Numbered from the stretch's first letter, positions 13,168-19,598 are shown. The stretch is 20,545 nt of DNA from a virus (IMGVR_UViG_3300032240_000827:1-20545); one strand, 5' to 3'. Program-made: numbers and translations. Notes: a model not told the origin generated them from the sequence alone.

Positions 13168-13190
13168 CAGGGGCTTCGGCCCCTGTTTTA
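13168..13190 (+). terminator. UUCG-loop hairpin, weak terminator or attenuator
   Basis: CAGGGGC (13168-13174), loop TTCG, and GCCCCTG (13179-13185) form a 7-bp stem with a very stable tetraloop, followed by TTTTA. The short U-tract suggests partial termination. It lies directly before the ribosome site of the next gene, so it may lower downstream expression. Confidence 0.75.
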
Positions 13191-13203
13191 AAGGAGATTG
13201 ATT

Positions 13204-13497
13204 ATGATGCAAACAGACGTAAAAGCAGCGCATCTAAGCGCGGCGGGTTCTTTTGTAGCGGGGCGCACGCGCCTCAAAGGTATTGTGGTTAGCCCTAAAG
13301 TTACAACAGCGGCTACATTTGAAATCCGTGATGGCAGCGCCACTGCCGCCGTGCTGTTTACGATGGATATTGCCAGCGTTGCCACCCCGGTGAACTTTAA
13401 TATCACAATACCCGGTGAAGGTATTGTGGCAACTACAGGACTGTACCTAACAACCAGTGTAGGAACTGTTGTGGGTATTGAAGTGTTCTATGGCTAA
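13204..13497 (+). CDS. Small beta-rich virion-type protein (97 aa)
   Basis: ATG 13204 lies 7 nt after AAGGAG, which decides this start over the upstream in-frame TTG. The ATG at 13207 is an alternative. The 97-aa product is Ala/Thr/Val-rich with predicted strands throughout (LKGIVVSPKVTTAATFEIRD, VNFNITIPGEGIV, TTGLYLTTSVGTVVGIEVFY). It looks like a single compact beta sandwich, as in small capsid or tail-associated proteins. Its last codons overlap the next gene by 8 nt. The family is not recognised; the role is inferred from composition and neighbours. Confidence 0.75.
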   Translation: MMQTDVKAAHLSAAGSFVAGRTRLKGIVVSPKVTTAATFEIRDGSATAAVLFTMDIASVATPVNFNITIPGEGIVATTGLYLTTSVGTVVGIEVFYG

Positions 13498-13759
13498 AGC
13501 AGCGCCCAAGAAAAAAGGTCCGTCACTGGCCGTTGGCCGTGGGGAGAAGCTGCCTATTTCCAAAGGTGCTGGCTTGACGGCAAAGGGCCGGGCCAAGTAC
13601 AACGCCGCTACGGGCAGCAACCTGAAGGCCCCCCAGCCCCAAGGTGGCCCTCGCAAAGACTCATTCTGCGCTCGGATGTCCGGTATGCCCGGCCCGATGA
13701 AAGACGAAAACGGCAAGCCTACCCGCAAGGCGGCTTCACTTGCAAGATGGAAGTGTTAA
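13490..13759 (+). CDS. Small basic phage protein, possibly DUF6321-like (89 aa)
   Basis: ATG 13490 overlaps the previous stop by 8 nt. An in-frame upstream extension has no ribosome site. The protein is strongly basic with a Lys-rich N-terminus (AKAAPKKKG), a central KGAGLTAKGRAKYNAATGSN and a conserved-looking C-terminus with SFCARMSGMPGPMKDENGKP and LARWKC. Proteins with this central and C-terminal pattern are common in environmental phages and are, from memory, annotated DUF6321; their function is unknown. Two Cys (in SFCAR and at the C-terminus) could bind metal or form a disulphide. It is the first of a series of tiny basic proteins. Confidence 0.8.
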   Translation: MAKAAPKKKGPSLAVGRGEKLPISKGAGLTAKGRAKYNAATGSNLKAPQPQGGPRKDSFCARMSGMPGPMKDENGKPTRKAASLARWKC

Positions 13760-13999
13760 ATGGATTTCAACACCATTTGGTCAGCGGCGCTGACTCTTGT
13801 AACCACGCTCATCGGAATGACGTTGCGGGAGAAGTTTGCGGAAATAAAACGCCTCGACATTCTGCTCAACAAAACACGCGAGGAGGTCGCACGTGATTAC
13901 GTTACTCAAACAGAAATTCAGCGCATTACTGACCACATTGACCAACGCTTCAACAAACTTGAAGCAAAGATTGACCAGCTTATTCAAGCGGGGCGATGA
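13760..13999 (+). CDS. Small membrane-anchored coiled-coil protein, holin-like candidate (79 aa)
   Basis: The ATG follows the previous TAA with no gap. Residues ~5-22 (TIWSAALTLVTTLIGMTL) form the only hydrophobic membrane-length helix seen in this window. The remaining ~55 residues are a charged helix with heptad spacing (RLDILLNKTREEV, then IDQRFNKLEAKIDQLIQ), likely a coiled coil. One N-terminal transmembrane segment with a soluble helical tail fits a class III holin or another membrane protein of lysis, but no endolysin is nearby and similar small proteins of unknown role are common. The stop overlaps the next ATG (ATGA). Confidence 0.75.
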   Translation: MDFNTIWSAALTLVTTLIGMTLREKFAEIKRLDILLNKTREEVARDYVTQTEIQRITDHIDQRFNKLEAKIDQLIQAGR

Positions 14000-14352
14000 T
14001 GCCAAGCACGAGTAAAAAGCAACACAACTTTATGGAAGCCGTGGCGCACAGCCCGGCTTTTGCGAAGAAGGCAGGCGTCCCACAATCTGTGGGCAAAGAT
14101 TTTTCTAACGCGGACAAGGGCCGCAAATTTTCAAAAGGTGGTGATACCATGGCTTCTAAAATGAACCCCGGCTTCATGGCAATGATGGCCAAGAAAAAAG
14201 ACGGCATGACCAAGATGGCCGGTGGCGGCTCTGCAATGTCCGGCAAAATGGGTGCTGTAAAAACGGCTGCTCCTAGCCGTGATGGCATTGCGTCTAAGGG
14301 TAAAACCAAAGGCACAATGATCGTCATGAAGGGCGACAAAGGTCTTAAATAA
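13996..14352 (+). CDS. Tiny basic Lys/Gly/Met-rich protein (118 aa)
   Basis: ATG 13996 overlaps the previous stop as ATGATG; 13999 is the alternative start. The first ~45 residues (SKKQHNFMEAVAHSPAFAKK, then GVPQSVGKDFSNADKGRKF) match a short family often seen alone in environmental phages (from memory), ending at SKGG. The remainder (MASKMNPGFMAMMAKKKDGM and a Ser/Lys/Gly tail with SRDGIASKGKTKG) looks like a second such module. It has its own internal ATG (14150) behind AAGGTGG, so this could be two fused small proteins or one with an internal start. Strongly basic; a DNA- or membrane-contacting role is possible but unproven. Confidence 0.75.
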   Translation: MMPSTSKKQHNFMEAVAHSPAFAKKAGVPQSVGKDFSNADKGRKFSKGGDTMASKMNPGFMAMMAKKKDGMTKMAGGGSAMSGKMGAVKTAAPSRDGIASKGKTKGTMIVMKGDKGLK

Positions 14353-14362
14353 GGAGCACATC

Positions 14363-14566
14363 ATGGCAAAATTTAAAGCTGAAGCTACTACCGAACCCCG
14401 TCACATCATCGAAGACACTGAAAAGCGTTTTGGTGGTGACGGTCACAAGCCTGCCTTCGAGGACTACAAGAAGCACGCAGCAGGTCATCAACTGGAGCAC
14501 GAGCGCGTCAAAGCCATGTGCGGTGGCGGCATGACCAAGAAAATGGCAAGCGGCGGGATGTGCTGA
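14363..14566 (+). CDS. Tiny basic GG-containing protein (67 aa)
   Basis: AAGGAG lies about 6 nt before the ATG. The 67-aa product starts with AKFKAEATTEPRHIIEDTEK, has a His/Lys-rich middle (KPAFEDYKKHAAGHQLEHER), and ends with VKAMCGGGMTKKMASGGMC. The paired Gly motifs and two Cys in the last 15 residues recur in style in neighbouring tiny genes. Function is not recognised. Its strong ribosome site and tight packing between coding neighbours support it as a gene. Confidence 0.75.
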   Translation: MAKFKAEATTEPRHIIEDTEKRFGGDGHKPAFEDYKKHAAGHQLEHERVKAMCGGGMTKKMASGGMC

Positions 14567-14567
14567 A

Positions 14568-14846
14568 ATGATGGCAAGCCGGGGGATGGGGGCCATTTCC
14601 CCCAGCAAGATGCCAAAGGCTAAGAAGATCAAACGCAAGGACGATCCGAATACCGTTGACATGTATGCCGAAGGCGGGCACGTGAATGCGGCAGGCAATT
14701 ACACCAAGCCCAGTTTGCGTAAGCGGATTGTGTCTCAGGTAAAAGCCGCCGCAACGCAAGGCACTGGTGCAGGCCAGTGGTCCGCCCGTAAAGCGCAACT
14801 TGTGGCCAAGAAGTACAAAGCCGCTGGTGGCGGGTATAGAGATTGA
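14568..14846 (+). CDS. Tiny basic protein with SARKAQLVAKKYK motif, possibly DUF5872-type (92 aa)
   Basis: The ATG starts 1 nt after the previous TGA. A second ATG follows at once (14571). The product begins MASRGMGAISPSKMPK, contains YAEGGHVNAAGNYTKPSLRK, and ends with GQWSARKAQLVAKKYKAAGG, a C-terminal pattern shared by many environmental phage proteins (from memory, sometimes called DUF5872). It is basic with no Cys and no membrane segment. It is coupled to the next tiny basic gene, which starts 1 nt after its stop. Function is unknown; a virion-internal DNA-associated or host-interaction role are both possible. Confidence 0.8.
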   Translation: MMASRGMGAISPSKMPKAKKIKRKDDPNTVDMYAEGGHVNAAGNYTKPSLRKRIVSQVKAAATQGTGAGQWSARKAQLVAKKYKAAGGGYRD

Positions 14847-14847
14847 C

Positions 14848-15081
14848 ATGAAAGCGCCGCAGCAATCCCTGAAAGACTGGGGCGACCAGAAATGGCGCAC
14901 CAAGTCCGGCAAACCGTCAAGCAAGACTGGAGAGCGTTACTTACCGGAGAAGGCAATTAAAGCGCTATCCCCGGCAGAGTACGCAGCCACCACGAGAGCA
15001 AAGCGGGCAGGTAAAGCAGCAGGTAAACAGTTTGTGGCGCAGCCAAAAGGCATAGCCAAAAAAACAGCGGGGTATAGATAA
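14848..15081 (+). CDS. Tiny basic protein, TGERYLPEKAIKAL family (77 aa)
   Basis: ATG 14848 follows the previous TGA by 1 nt. The frame is open further upstream, but that part overlaps the previous gene and has no ribosome site. The 77-aa product reads SLKDWGDQKWRTKSGKPSSK, then TGERYLPEKAIKALSPAEYA and a Lys/Ala/Arg tail. This pattern is very widespread in phages and some giant-virus and bacterial genomes (from memory), often without function. It is strongly basic. The TAA stop overlaps the next ATG by 1 nt (TAATG), so translation is coupled to the Gly-rich protein. Confidence 0.8.
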   Translation: MKAPQQSLKDWGDQKWRTKSGKPSSKTGERYLPEKAIKALSPAEYAATTRAKRAGKAAGKQFVAQPKGIAKKTAGYR

Positions 15082-15830
15082 TGGCTTACGGCGATTACAT
15101 GGGCGGTTACGGTCAACAGATGCAAAACCCTTTTATGGGTGGCTACGGTGGCGGTATGGGTGGCTACGGTGGCGGTATGGGTGGCTACGGCGGCGGTATG
15201 GGTGGCTACGGTGGTGGCTACGGCGGCGGTATGGGTGGCTACGGTGGTGGCTACGGTGGTGGCTACGGTGGTGGCAACCCTTACCAGATGCAGAACCCCT
15301 TCATGGGTGGAGGCATGGGCGGCTTTGGCGGCGGCGGTAACCCATATCAAATGCAGAACCCCTTTATGGGTGGTGGCATGGGTGGCTACGGTGGCGGCTT
15401 CGGTGGCGGCATGGGCGGTTACGGTCAACAGATGCAAAATCCTTTCATGGGTGGCGGCTTCGGTGGCGGCATGGGCGGATTTGGCAGAGGCAATCCTTAC
15501 CAGATGCATAACCCCTTCATGGGCGGTCAACAGCAACAACAGCAACAACAAAATCCGTTTTCCGGGCTTGATTCAAAAGCAATAGAAGCAGACCCACAAA
15601 AGTTTGTGCAGTGGTTGCGCACGCAACAAGCTCAGAGTAACAGTAGGAATATGCAAGGGGGCAACTTCCCGAACGTACCAACAAACGAAGGCCCTATAGG
15701 CGGTCCTATGGGTATGCTTCAGCAAGCGAATAGCGCACAGCCCATGACTGTTGGCAACACGCTGCCTTTGCAAATACCAACTCAACCCTCACCAGCAGCC
15801 CCAACAGACTATCAAGGCGGAGTAAGCTAA
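15081..15830 (+). CDS. Gly/Tyr/Met-rich low-complexity virion-type protein (249 aa)
   Basis: The gene is coupled by TAATG to the previous one. The N-terminal ~155 residues are built from two repeat types, GGYGGGM units and NP(Y)QMQNPFMGG units, with very few charges. A poly-Gln run (QQQQQQQQ) ends this part. The C-terminal ~95 residues differ: NPFSGLDSKAIEADPQKFVQ forms a short helical segment, then a Pro/Gly/Gln-rich disordered tail. The composition resembles sticky or phase-separating low-complexity proteins. The DNA repeats could change copy number by slippage. Function is not recognised; a virion-associated adhesive or assembly role is speculative. Confidence 0.8.
   Translation: MAYGDYMGGYGQQMQNPFMGGYGGGMGGYGGGMGGYGGGMGGYGGGYGGGMGGYGGGYGGGYGGGNPYQMQNPFMGGGMGGFGGGGNPYQMQNPFMGGGMGGYGGGFGGGMGGYGQQMQNPFMGGGFGGGMGGFGRGNPYQMHNPFMGGQQQQQQQQNPFSGLDSKAIEADPQKFVQWLRTQQAQSNSRNMQGGNFPNVPTNEGPIGGPMGMLQQANSAQPMTVGNTLPLQIPTQPSPAAPTDYQGGVS
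15135..15275 (+). repeat. Tandem 21-nt repeats encoding (M)GGYGG(G) units
   Basis: Units of ATG GGT GGC TAC GGT GGC GGT recur head to tail, at first exactly 21 nt apart and then as shortened 12-nt GGC TAC GGT GGT units. Third-position C/T changes keep the protein repeats. The region is prone to slippage and in-frame length change. Confidence 0.85.
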
Positions 15831-16007
15831 ATGGCTACCAAGAACTGGATCAAAGACGCAATCAAGAAACCCGGTGCTTTGCGCAAAGAATTGGGAGCCA
15901 AAAAAGGCGAACCGATTCCTGCCAAGAAGCTGGCGGCTGCGGCTAAAAAACCCGGCAAGATGGGCCAACGCGCACGTCTGGCAGAAACCCTCAAGGGGCT
16001 TAAGTAA
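15831..16007 (+). CDS. Tiny basic KKPGALRKELG-type protein (58 aa)
   Basis: ATG 15831 starts right after the previous TAA, and the TAA stop overlaps the following ATG by 1 nt (TAATG). The 58-aa product reads WIKDAIKKPGALRKELGAKK, then EPIPAKKLAAAAKKPGKMGQ and ARLAETLKGLK. This compact basic pattern is one of the commonest tiny phage proteins in environmental data (from memory) and has no assigned function. It is almost one-third Lys/Arg and likely binds nucleic acid or acidic protein surfaces. Exact abutment with both neighbours strongly supports it as a gene. Confidence 0.85.
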   Translation: MATKNWIKDAIKKPGALRKELGAKKGEPIPAKKLAAAAKKPGKMGQRARLAETLKGLK

Positions 16008-16957
16008 TGGCTTTCACATCCGGTGTCTCATCTTTTAACCTCGACCTCACGGAGATCGTAGAGGAAGCGTTTGAGCGCTGTGGGCAAGAGCTGCGCACCG
16101 GATATGACCTGCGTACTGCGCGGCGTTCCTTAAATCTGATGTTTGCTGACTGGGCCAACCGTGGCCTGAACATGTGGACGTTTGAGCAAGGCACGATCAC
16201 GCTGGTCCCCGGCCAAAACACCTACGCTTTGCCCAATGACACGGTGGATTTGCTGGAGCACGTCATCCGCACAGGCGCAGGTAGCGCCTCGACGCAAGCC
16301 GACTTGACCATCACGCGTATCAGTGTTTCTACGTACGCTACGATCCCCAACAAGTTGCAGCAGGCTCGGCCCATTCAGGTCTGGGTGCAGCGCATGTCTG
16401 GTCAAGATGGGGCAGTAGGCGCGGTGCTCACTTCCACAGTCTCGGCTACAGCCACAACGATTGCGATCGACAACGTGAACAACCTGCCAGCCGCAGGCTT
16501 CATTAAGCTGGACAACGAAGTCATCAGCTACGGGTACATCACCCCCACAGCAGGCTCAACGGCGGGTACACTGAACAATTGTGGCCGGGCACAACAGAAC
16601 ACGTTGGCTACGACCCACAACACAGGCGCAACGGTCTATTGGACGCAAGTTCCTGCGTTTACCGTTTGGCCAACGCCAGACAACACCCAGACGTATCAGT
16701 TCGTGTATTGGCGTCTGCGCCGCACACAAGACGCTGGCGGCGGTGTGAACGTCATGGACGTACCTTTCCGGTTCATCCCTTGCATGGTTGCAGGGCTGGC
16801 CTACTACTTGGCATTGAAGGTCGATGGCGGTGCGCAGCGTTTGGATGTACTCAAAGCGCAGTACGATGAGGCTTGGCAGTTGGCATCTGATGAAGACCGC
16901 GAGAAGGCTGCGGTTCGGTTTGTGCCGCGCCAGATGTTCATTGGAAGCGGTACGTAA
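16007..16957 (+). CDS. Head-tail connector/adaptor protein with inserted beta domain (316 aa)
   Basis: The N-terminal ~125 residues (VSSFNLDLTEIVEEAFERCG, RTGYDLRTARRSLNLMFADW, VDLLEHVIRTG) and C-terminal ~100 residues (FIPCMVAGLAYYLALKVDGG, YDEAWQLASDEDREKAAVRF) match head-completion or adaptor proteins of podovirus-like phages such as the P22 gp4 type (from memory), which join portal to tail. Between them, residues ~138-212 hold an inserted segment (TATTIAIDNVNNLPAAGFIK, DNEVISYGYI, NTLATTHNTGATVYW) with the repeat-like pattern of small beta modules found in phage tail proteins. It is coupled by TAATG to the tiny gene before it and abuts the zinc-ribbon gene. Confidence 0.8.
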   Translation: MAFTSGVSSFNLDLTEIVEEAFERCGQELRTGYDLRTARRSLNLMFADWANRGLNMWTFEQGTITLVPGQNTYALPNDTVDLLEHVIRTGAGSASTQADLTITRISVSTYATIPNKLQQARPIQVWVQRMSGQDGAVGAVLTSTVSATATTIAIDNVNNLPAAGFIKLDNEVISYGYITPTAGSTAGTLNNCGRAQQNTLATTHNTGATVYWTQVPAFTVWPTPDNTQTYQFVYWRLRRTQDAGGGVNVMDVPFRFIPCMVAGLAYYLALKVDGGAQRLDVLKAQYDEAWQLASDEDREKAAVRFVPRQMFIGSGT

Positions 16958-17350
16958 ATGGGAAATCGCTTTGCATCTGGCAAGAACAGCATCGCCATAT
17001 GCGATCGCTGCGGCTTCCAGTTCAAGTTGACGGCCTTGCGAAAGGAAGTCATCAAGACAAAGATTTACAATCTGTTGGTCTGCGACGTGTGCTGGGACCC
17101 CGATCAGCCACAGTTGCAGTTGGGCATGTATCCGGTGGACGACCCACAGGCTGTGCGTAACCCTCGTAAAGACACGACGTACGTGACGGCAGGACCCAAC
17201 GCACAAGGCAACCTGACAGGCGGTTCACGCGATATTCAGTGGGGCTGGAACCCTGTTGGTGGCGCAAGAGCGTATGATGATCTGCTGACGCCAAACTACT
17301 TGGCATTGGCAGCACAAGTTGGTACAGTAACGGTACAGATAGGAGCTTGA
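16958..17350 (+). CDS. Virion-associated zinc-ribbon protein (130 aa)
   Basis: The ATG follows the connector stop directly. Residues 15-18 (CDRC) and 42-45 (CDVC) form a four-Cys zinc-ribbon pattern with a 23-residue spacing. The rest has WDPDQPQLQLGMYPVDDPQA, a SRDIQWGWNPVGG segment and a beta-like C-terminus ending VGTVTVQIGA. Proteins with this layout occur next to connector genes in environmental phages (from memory), with structural roles proposed but not shown. Metal binding is inferred from the four Cys. A role as a small connector or tail completion piece fits the position between two adaptor-like genes. Confidence 0.8.
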   Translation: MGNRFASGKNSIAICDRCGFQFKLTALRKEVIKTKIYNLLVCDVCWDPDQPQLQLGMYPVDDPQAVRNPRKDTTYVTAGPNAQGNLTGGSRDIQWGWNPVGGARAYDDLLTPNYLALAAQVGTVTVQIGA

Positions 17351-17351
17351 T

Positions 17352-17552
17352 ATGGCTAAGATGGAATCAATGAAGGCTGACAAAAAGCAAGACGTCGCCC
17401 TCATCAAAAAAGCGTTCAAACAGCACGACGCTCAAGAGCACAAGGGCGGCAAAGGCACAGCCTTGAAGCTCAAAAAAGGTGGTCCTACGTCGGAAGACCG
17501 CATGCGTCTTGGCCGCAACATGTCTCGTGCAAACAACCAAAAGACAGGTTAA
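17352..17552 (+). CDS. Tiny basic KKGG protein (66 aa)
   Basis: AGGAG lies about 5 nt before the ATG. The product reads MESMKADKKQDVALIKKAFK, then EHKGGKGTALKLKKGGPTSE and DRMRLGRNMSRANNQKTG. It is strongly basic with two KGG-type motifs and a helical N-terminal half. Similar short proteins with LKKGGPTSEDR-type ends are common in phages (from memory), with no known function. It lies between the zinc-ribbon gene and another tiny gene. Confidence 0.8.
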   Translation: MAKMESMKADKKQDVALIKKAFKQHDAQEHKGGKGTALKLKKGGPTSEDRMRLGRNMSRANNQKTG

Positions 17553-17556
17553 TACC

Positions 17557-17802
17557 ATGGCCAAGATCAACAACCTCCCCGCAGCAGCCTACGCCAAGCC
17601 GCACACAATGAGCGGCAAGGAAGTCAAGGTTGAAGAAAACCCCGGCTACGGCAAAGACCGCAGCAAGCTCGACTCGATGGATGTGAGCATTGGCCGCATC
17701 AGCAAGTCGGCTGGCAACGAAGGCACAAAGACCAGCGGGATCGTGACTCGCGGTAATGGCGCAGCTACTAAAGGCGTGATGGCCCGAGGCCCGATGGCAT
17801 GA
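17557..17802 (+). CDS. Tiny basic Gly/Ser-rich protein (81 aa)
   Basis: ATG 17557 starts 4 nt after the previous stop. No strong ribosome site is visible, so coupling is likely. The frame also runs upstream but overlaps the preceding gene. The product has NLPAAAYAKPHTMSGKEVKV, a charged centre (GYGKDRSKLDSMDVSIGRIS) and a Gly/Ser/Thr-rich end (TKTSGIVTRGNGAATKGVMA). The last 4 nt overlap the next gene's ATG. It is basic but less so than the other tiny proteins. Function is not recognised. Coding is supported by tight packing and overlaps. Confidence 0.75.
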   Translation: MAKINNLPAAAYAKPHTMSGKEVKVEENPGYGKDRSKLDSMDVSIGRISKSAGNEGTKTSGIVTRGNGAATKGVMARGPMA

Positions 17803-18464
17803 ACTACACTGCTCTGAGACAGGCGATCGAAGACTACACGGAGAACTATGAAACGTCTTTCATAGCGAACATCCCTGTCTTCGTACAGCAAGCAGAGCAG
17901 CGCATTTTCAACTCGATCCAGTTTCCTTCGTTGCGCAAAAACGTAACGGGTACGGTGACCGACGGCAACAAGTATTTGGCTTGCCCAAACGACTTTTTGG
18001 CTCCGTATTCGTTGGCCGTTGTGCACACCAACGGGGACTATGAGTATTTGTTGAACAAGGATGTGAACCTCATTCGGCAAGCATATCCGCAGCCTACGGA
18101 CAAGGCGTTCCCCAAGTACTACGCGTTGTTTGGTCCCACTGTTACCGGCAGCACCGTCACCAACGAGTTGTCGTTCATTCTTGGCCCCACACCAGACGCT
18201 ACGTACACAGCCGAGCTGCACTATTTCTACTACCCCGAGTCCATCGTGACTGCTGGCACTTCGTGGCTTGGCGACAACTTTGATACTGTGCTGCTGTATG
18301 GTTCACTGGTTGAAGCATACACGTACATGAAGGGCGAGACCGACATGATGCAGCTCTACGATGCCAAGTACAAAGAAGCACTTGCGTTGGCCAAGCGGCT
18401 GGGTGATGGTCTGGAGCGTCAGGATGCCTACCGCTCTGGGCAAGTAAGAATACAGGTGACGTGA
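17799..18464 (+). CDS. SU10-like adaptor / tail-tube connector protein (221 aa)
   Basis: The ATG overlaps the previous stop by 4 nt (ATGA). The 221-aa product has YTENYETSFIANIPVFVQQA near the N-terminus, IFNSIQFPSLRKNVTGTVTD, a long beta-rich centre, and a helical C-terminus with LLYGSLVEAYTYMKGETDMM and YDAKYKEALALAKRLGDGLE. This matches the adaptor family known from podovirus SU10-like phages (from memory), rings between portal and tail nozzle. With the other connector-like gene at 16007, two adaptor steps would be present. The SU10 assignment is from memory, not a search. Confidence 0.78.
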   Translation: MNYTALRQAIEDYTENYETSFIANIPVFVQQAEQRIFNSIQFPSLRKNVTGTVTDGNKYLACPNDFLAPYSLAVVHTNGDYEYLLNKDVNLIRQAYPQPTDKAFPKYYALFGPTVTGSTVTNELSFILGPTPDATYTAELHYFYYPESIVTAGTSWLGDNFDTVLLYGSLVEAYTYMKGETDMMQLYDAKYKEALALAKRLGDGLERQDAYRSGQVRIQVT

Positions 18465-18465
18465 G

Positions 18466-18912
18466 ATGTCTATCGCGCAAACCACAACCACTTCTTTCAG
18501 AGTTGAGCTGCTGCAAGCAGTCCACAACTTTGGCCCGACTTCGCCCAACACTTTTAAGATTGCGTTGTACACAGCAGCGGCGTCATTGGACGCCACAACA
18601 ACTGTGTATACAACCAGCAACGAAGTGACTGGCACAGGCTACACAGCAGGCGGCAACACGTTGGTCATCAATGTCAGCCCCACATCGGGCTTGAATGTCG
18701 GGCAGATTCCTACAGCCTACATTGACTTTAACGACACAAGCTGGGCAAACGCTTCGTTTACCGCCCGGGCGGCGTTGATCTACAACGCCACGCAAAGCAA
18801 CAAGTCAGTGGCAGTGCTGGACTTTGGTTCCGACAAATCGGTTAACGGCAATACGTTCACCATTCAATTCCCCACCGCCGATGCCAACAGCGCAATCGTG
18901 CGTATCTCGTAA
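18466..18912 (+). CDS. Virion protein, paralogue A of a duplicated pair (148 aa)
   Basis: The ATG starts 1 nt after the previous TGA. The product is Thr/Ala/Ser/Asn-rich and beta-rich. It shares a clear pattern with the 158-aa gene starting at 19122: TTTSFRVELLQAVHNFG versus MTTSFMGELLTATHNFG, TFKIALYT versus TFKAALYL, NEVTGTGYTAGG versus GEVTGTNYTAGG, and LIYNATQSNKSVAVLDFG versus LIYNSTQSNKAVSVHTFG. The two therefore arose by duplication. Likely a tail or fibre-associated structural protein. It is separated from its paralogue by one small gene. Confidence 0.8.
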   Translation: MSIAQTTTTSFRVELLQAVHNFGPTSPNTFKIALYTAAASLDATTTVYTTSNEVTGTGYTAGGNTLVINVSPTSGLNVGQIPTAYIDFNDTSWANASFTARAALIYNATQSNKSVAVLDFGSDKSVNGNTFTIQFPTADANSAIVRIS

Positions 18913-18920
18913 GGACACAC

Positions 18921-19112
18921 ATGCTGGTCACAACCACCTACGGCGACATGGATGACTCGTTGCTTGACCGCAAGGATGGCACGTTTGAGGACGACAACGA
19001 ACTGACCACTTGGGTAGAATACTGGAAAGATGCCGAACTTGTGCATCGCTCTGTCCATGTGACGTTGAAGAAAATGCCTGCTTTTGCTGGCGGCGAAACC
19101 GCTTCTTTTTAA
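18921..19112 (+). CDS. Small acidic protein of unknown function (63 aa)
   Basis: AAGGA precedes the ATG by about 5 nt. The acidic 63-aa product reads TTTYGDMDDSLLDRKDGTFE, then DNELTTWVEYWKDAELVHRS and HVTLKKMPAFAGGETASF. It has two Trp and a beta-like C-terminal strand and resembles a small protein found in similar positions in environmental phages (from memory), function unknown. It sits between the two paralogous virion genes and may have been carried along in, or separate, that duplication. No motif points to an enzyme. Confidence 0.75.
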   Translation: MLVTTTYGDMDDSLLDRKDGTFEDDNELTTWVEYWKDAELVHRSVHVTLKKMPAFAGGETASF

Positions 19113-19121
19113 GGAAATATC

Positions 19122-19598
19122 ATGGCGAATACGCAAAGCATGACAACGAGCTTCATGGGCGAATTGTTAACTGCCACCCACAACTTTGGCACTGCACCTA
19201 CACGTGGCACAACTGCTGCTGACACGTTTAAAGCAGCCCTGTACTTGACTTCGGCCACAATCAATGCGGCCACCACTGCGTACTCAGCAACGGGTGAAGT
19301 GACGGGTACAAACTACACGGCTGGCGGCGTGACGGTGACCAACGCAACGGCTCCTACGGCAACCAACTCCTCGGCTACGGCTGGTGTGGCGTACTGGACT
19401 CCTTCAGCTTCGATCACATACACGACAGTAACTCTGAGCACTGCGTTTGATTGCGTCTTGATCTACAACAGCACCCAGTCCAACAAGGCTGTGTCTGTTC
19501 ATACGTTCGGTTCGCAAACCATTACGGCTGGTACATTCACACTGACCATGCCATCGAACACCACTACAACCGCTTTGCTGCGCTTGTCTACCACCTAA
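19122..19598 (+). CDS. Virion protein, paralogue B of a duplicated pair (158 aa)
   Basis: AAGGA lies about 7 nt before the ATG. The 158-aa product is Thr/Ala-rich and beta-rich and aligns along its length with the 148-aa protein at 18466. It differs mainly by a longer loop after the N-terminal motif (GTAPTRGTTAA) and by a divergent middle. The shared GEVTGTNYTAGG and LIYNSTQSNK blocks show common descent. Likely a tail or fibre-associated structural protein. The next gene starts 10 nt after its stop. Confidence 0.8.
   Translation: MANTQSMTTSFMGELLTATHNFGTAPTRGTTAADTFKAALYLTSATINAATTAYSATGEVTGTNYTAGGVTVTNATAPTATNSSATAGVAYWTPSASITYTTVTLSTAFDCVLIYNSTQSNKAVSVHTFGSQTITAGTFTLTMPSNTTTTALLRLSTT

Noticed and set aside
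14937-15551. 204-aa minus-strand frame with THEGVLHL repeats
   Set aside because: Antisense translation of the Gly-rich repeat gene. The repeats simply mirror the GGYGGGM coding repeats.
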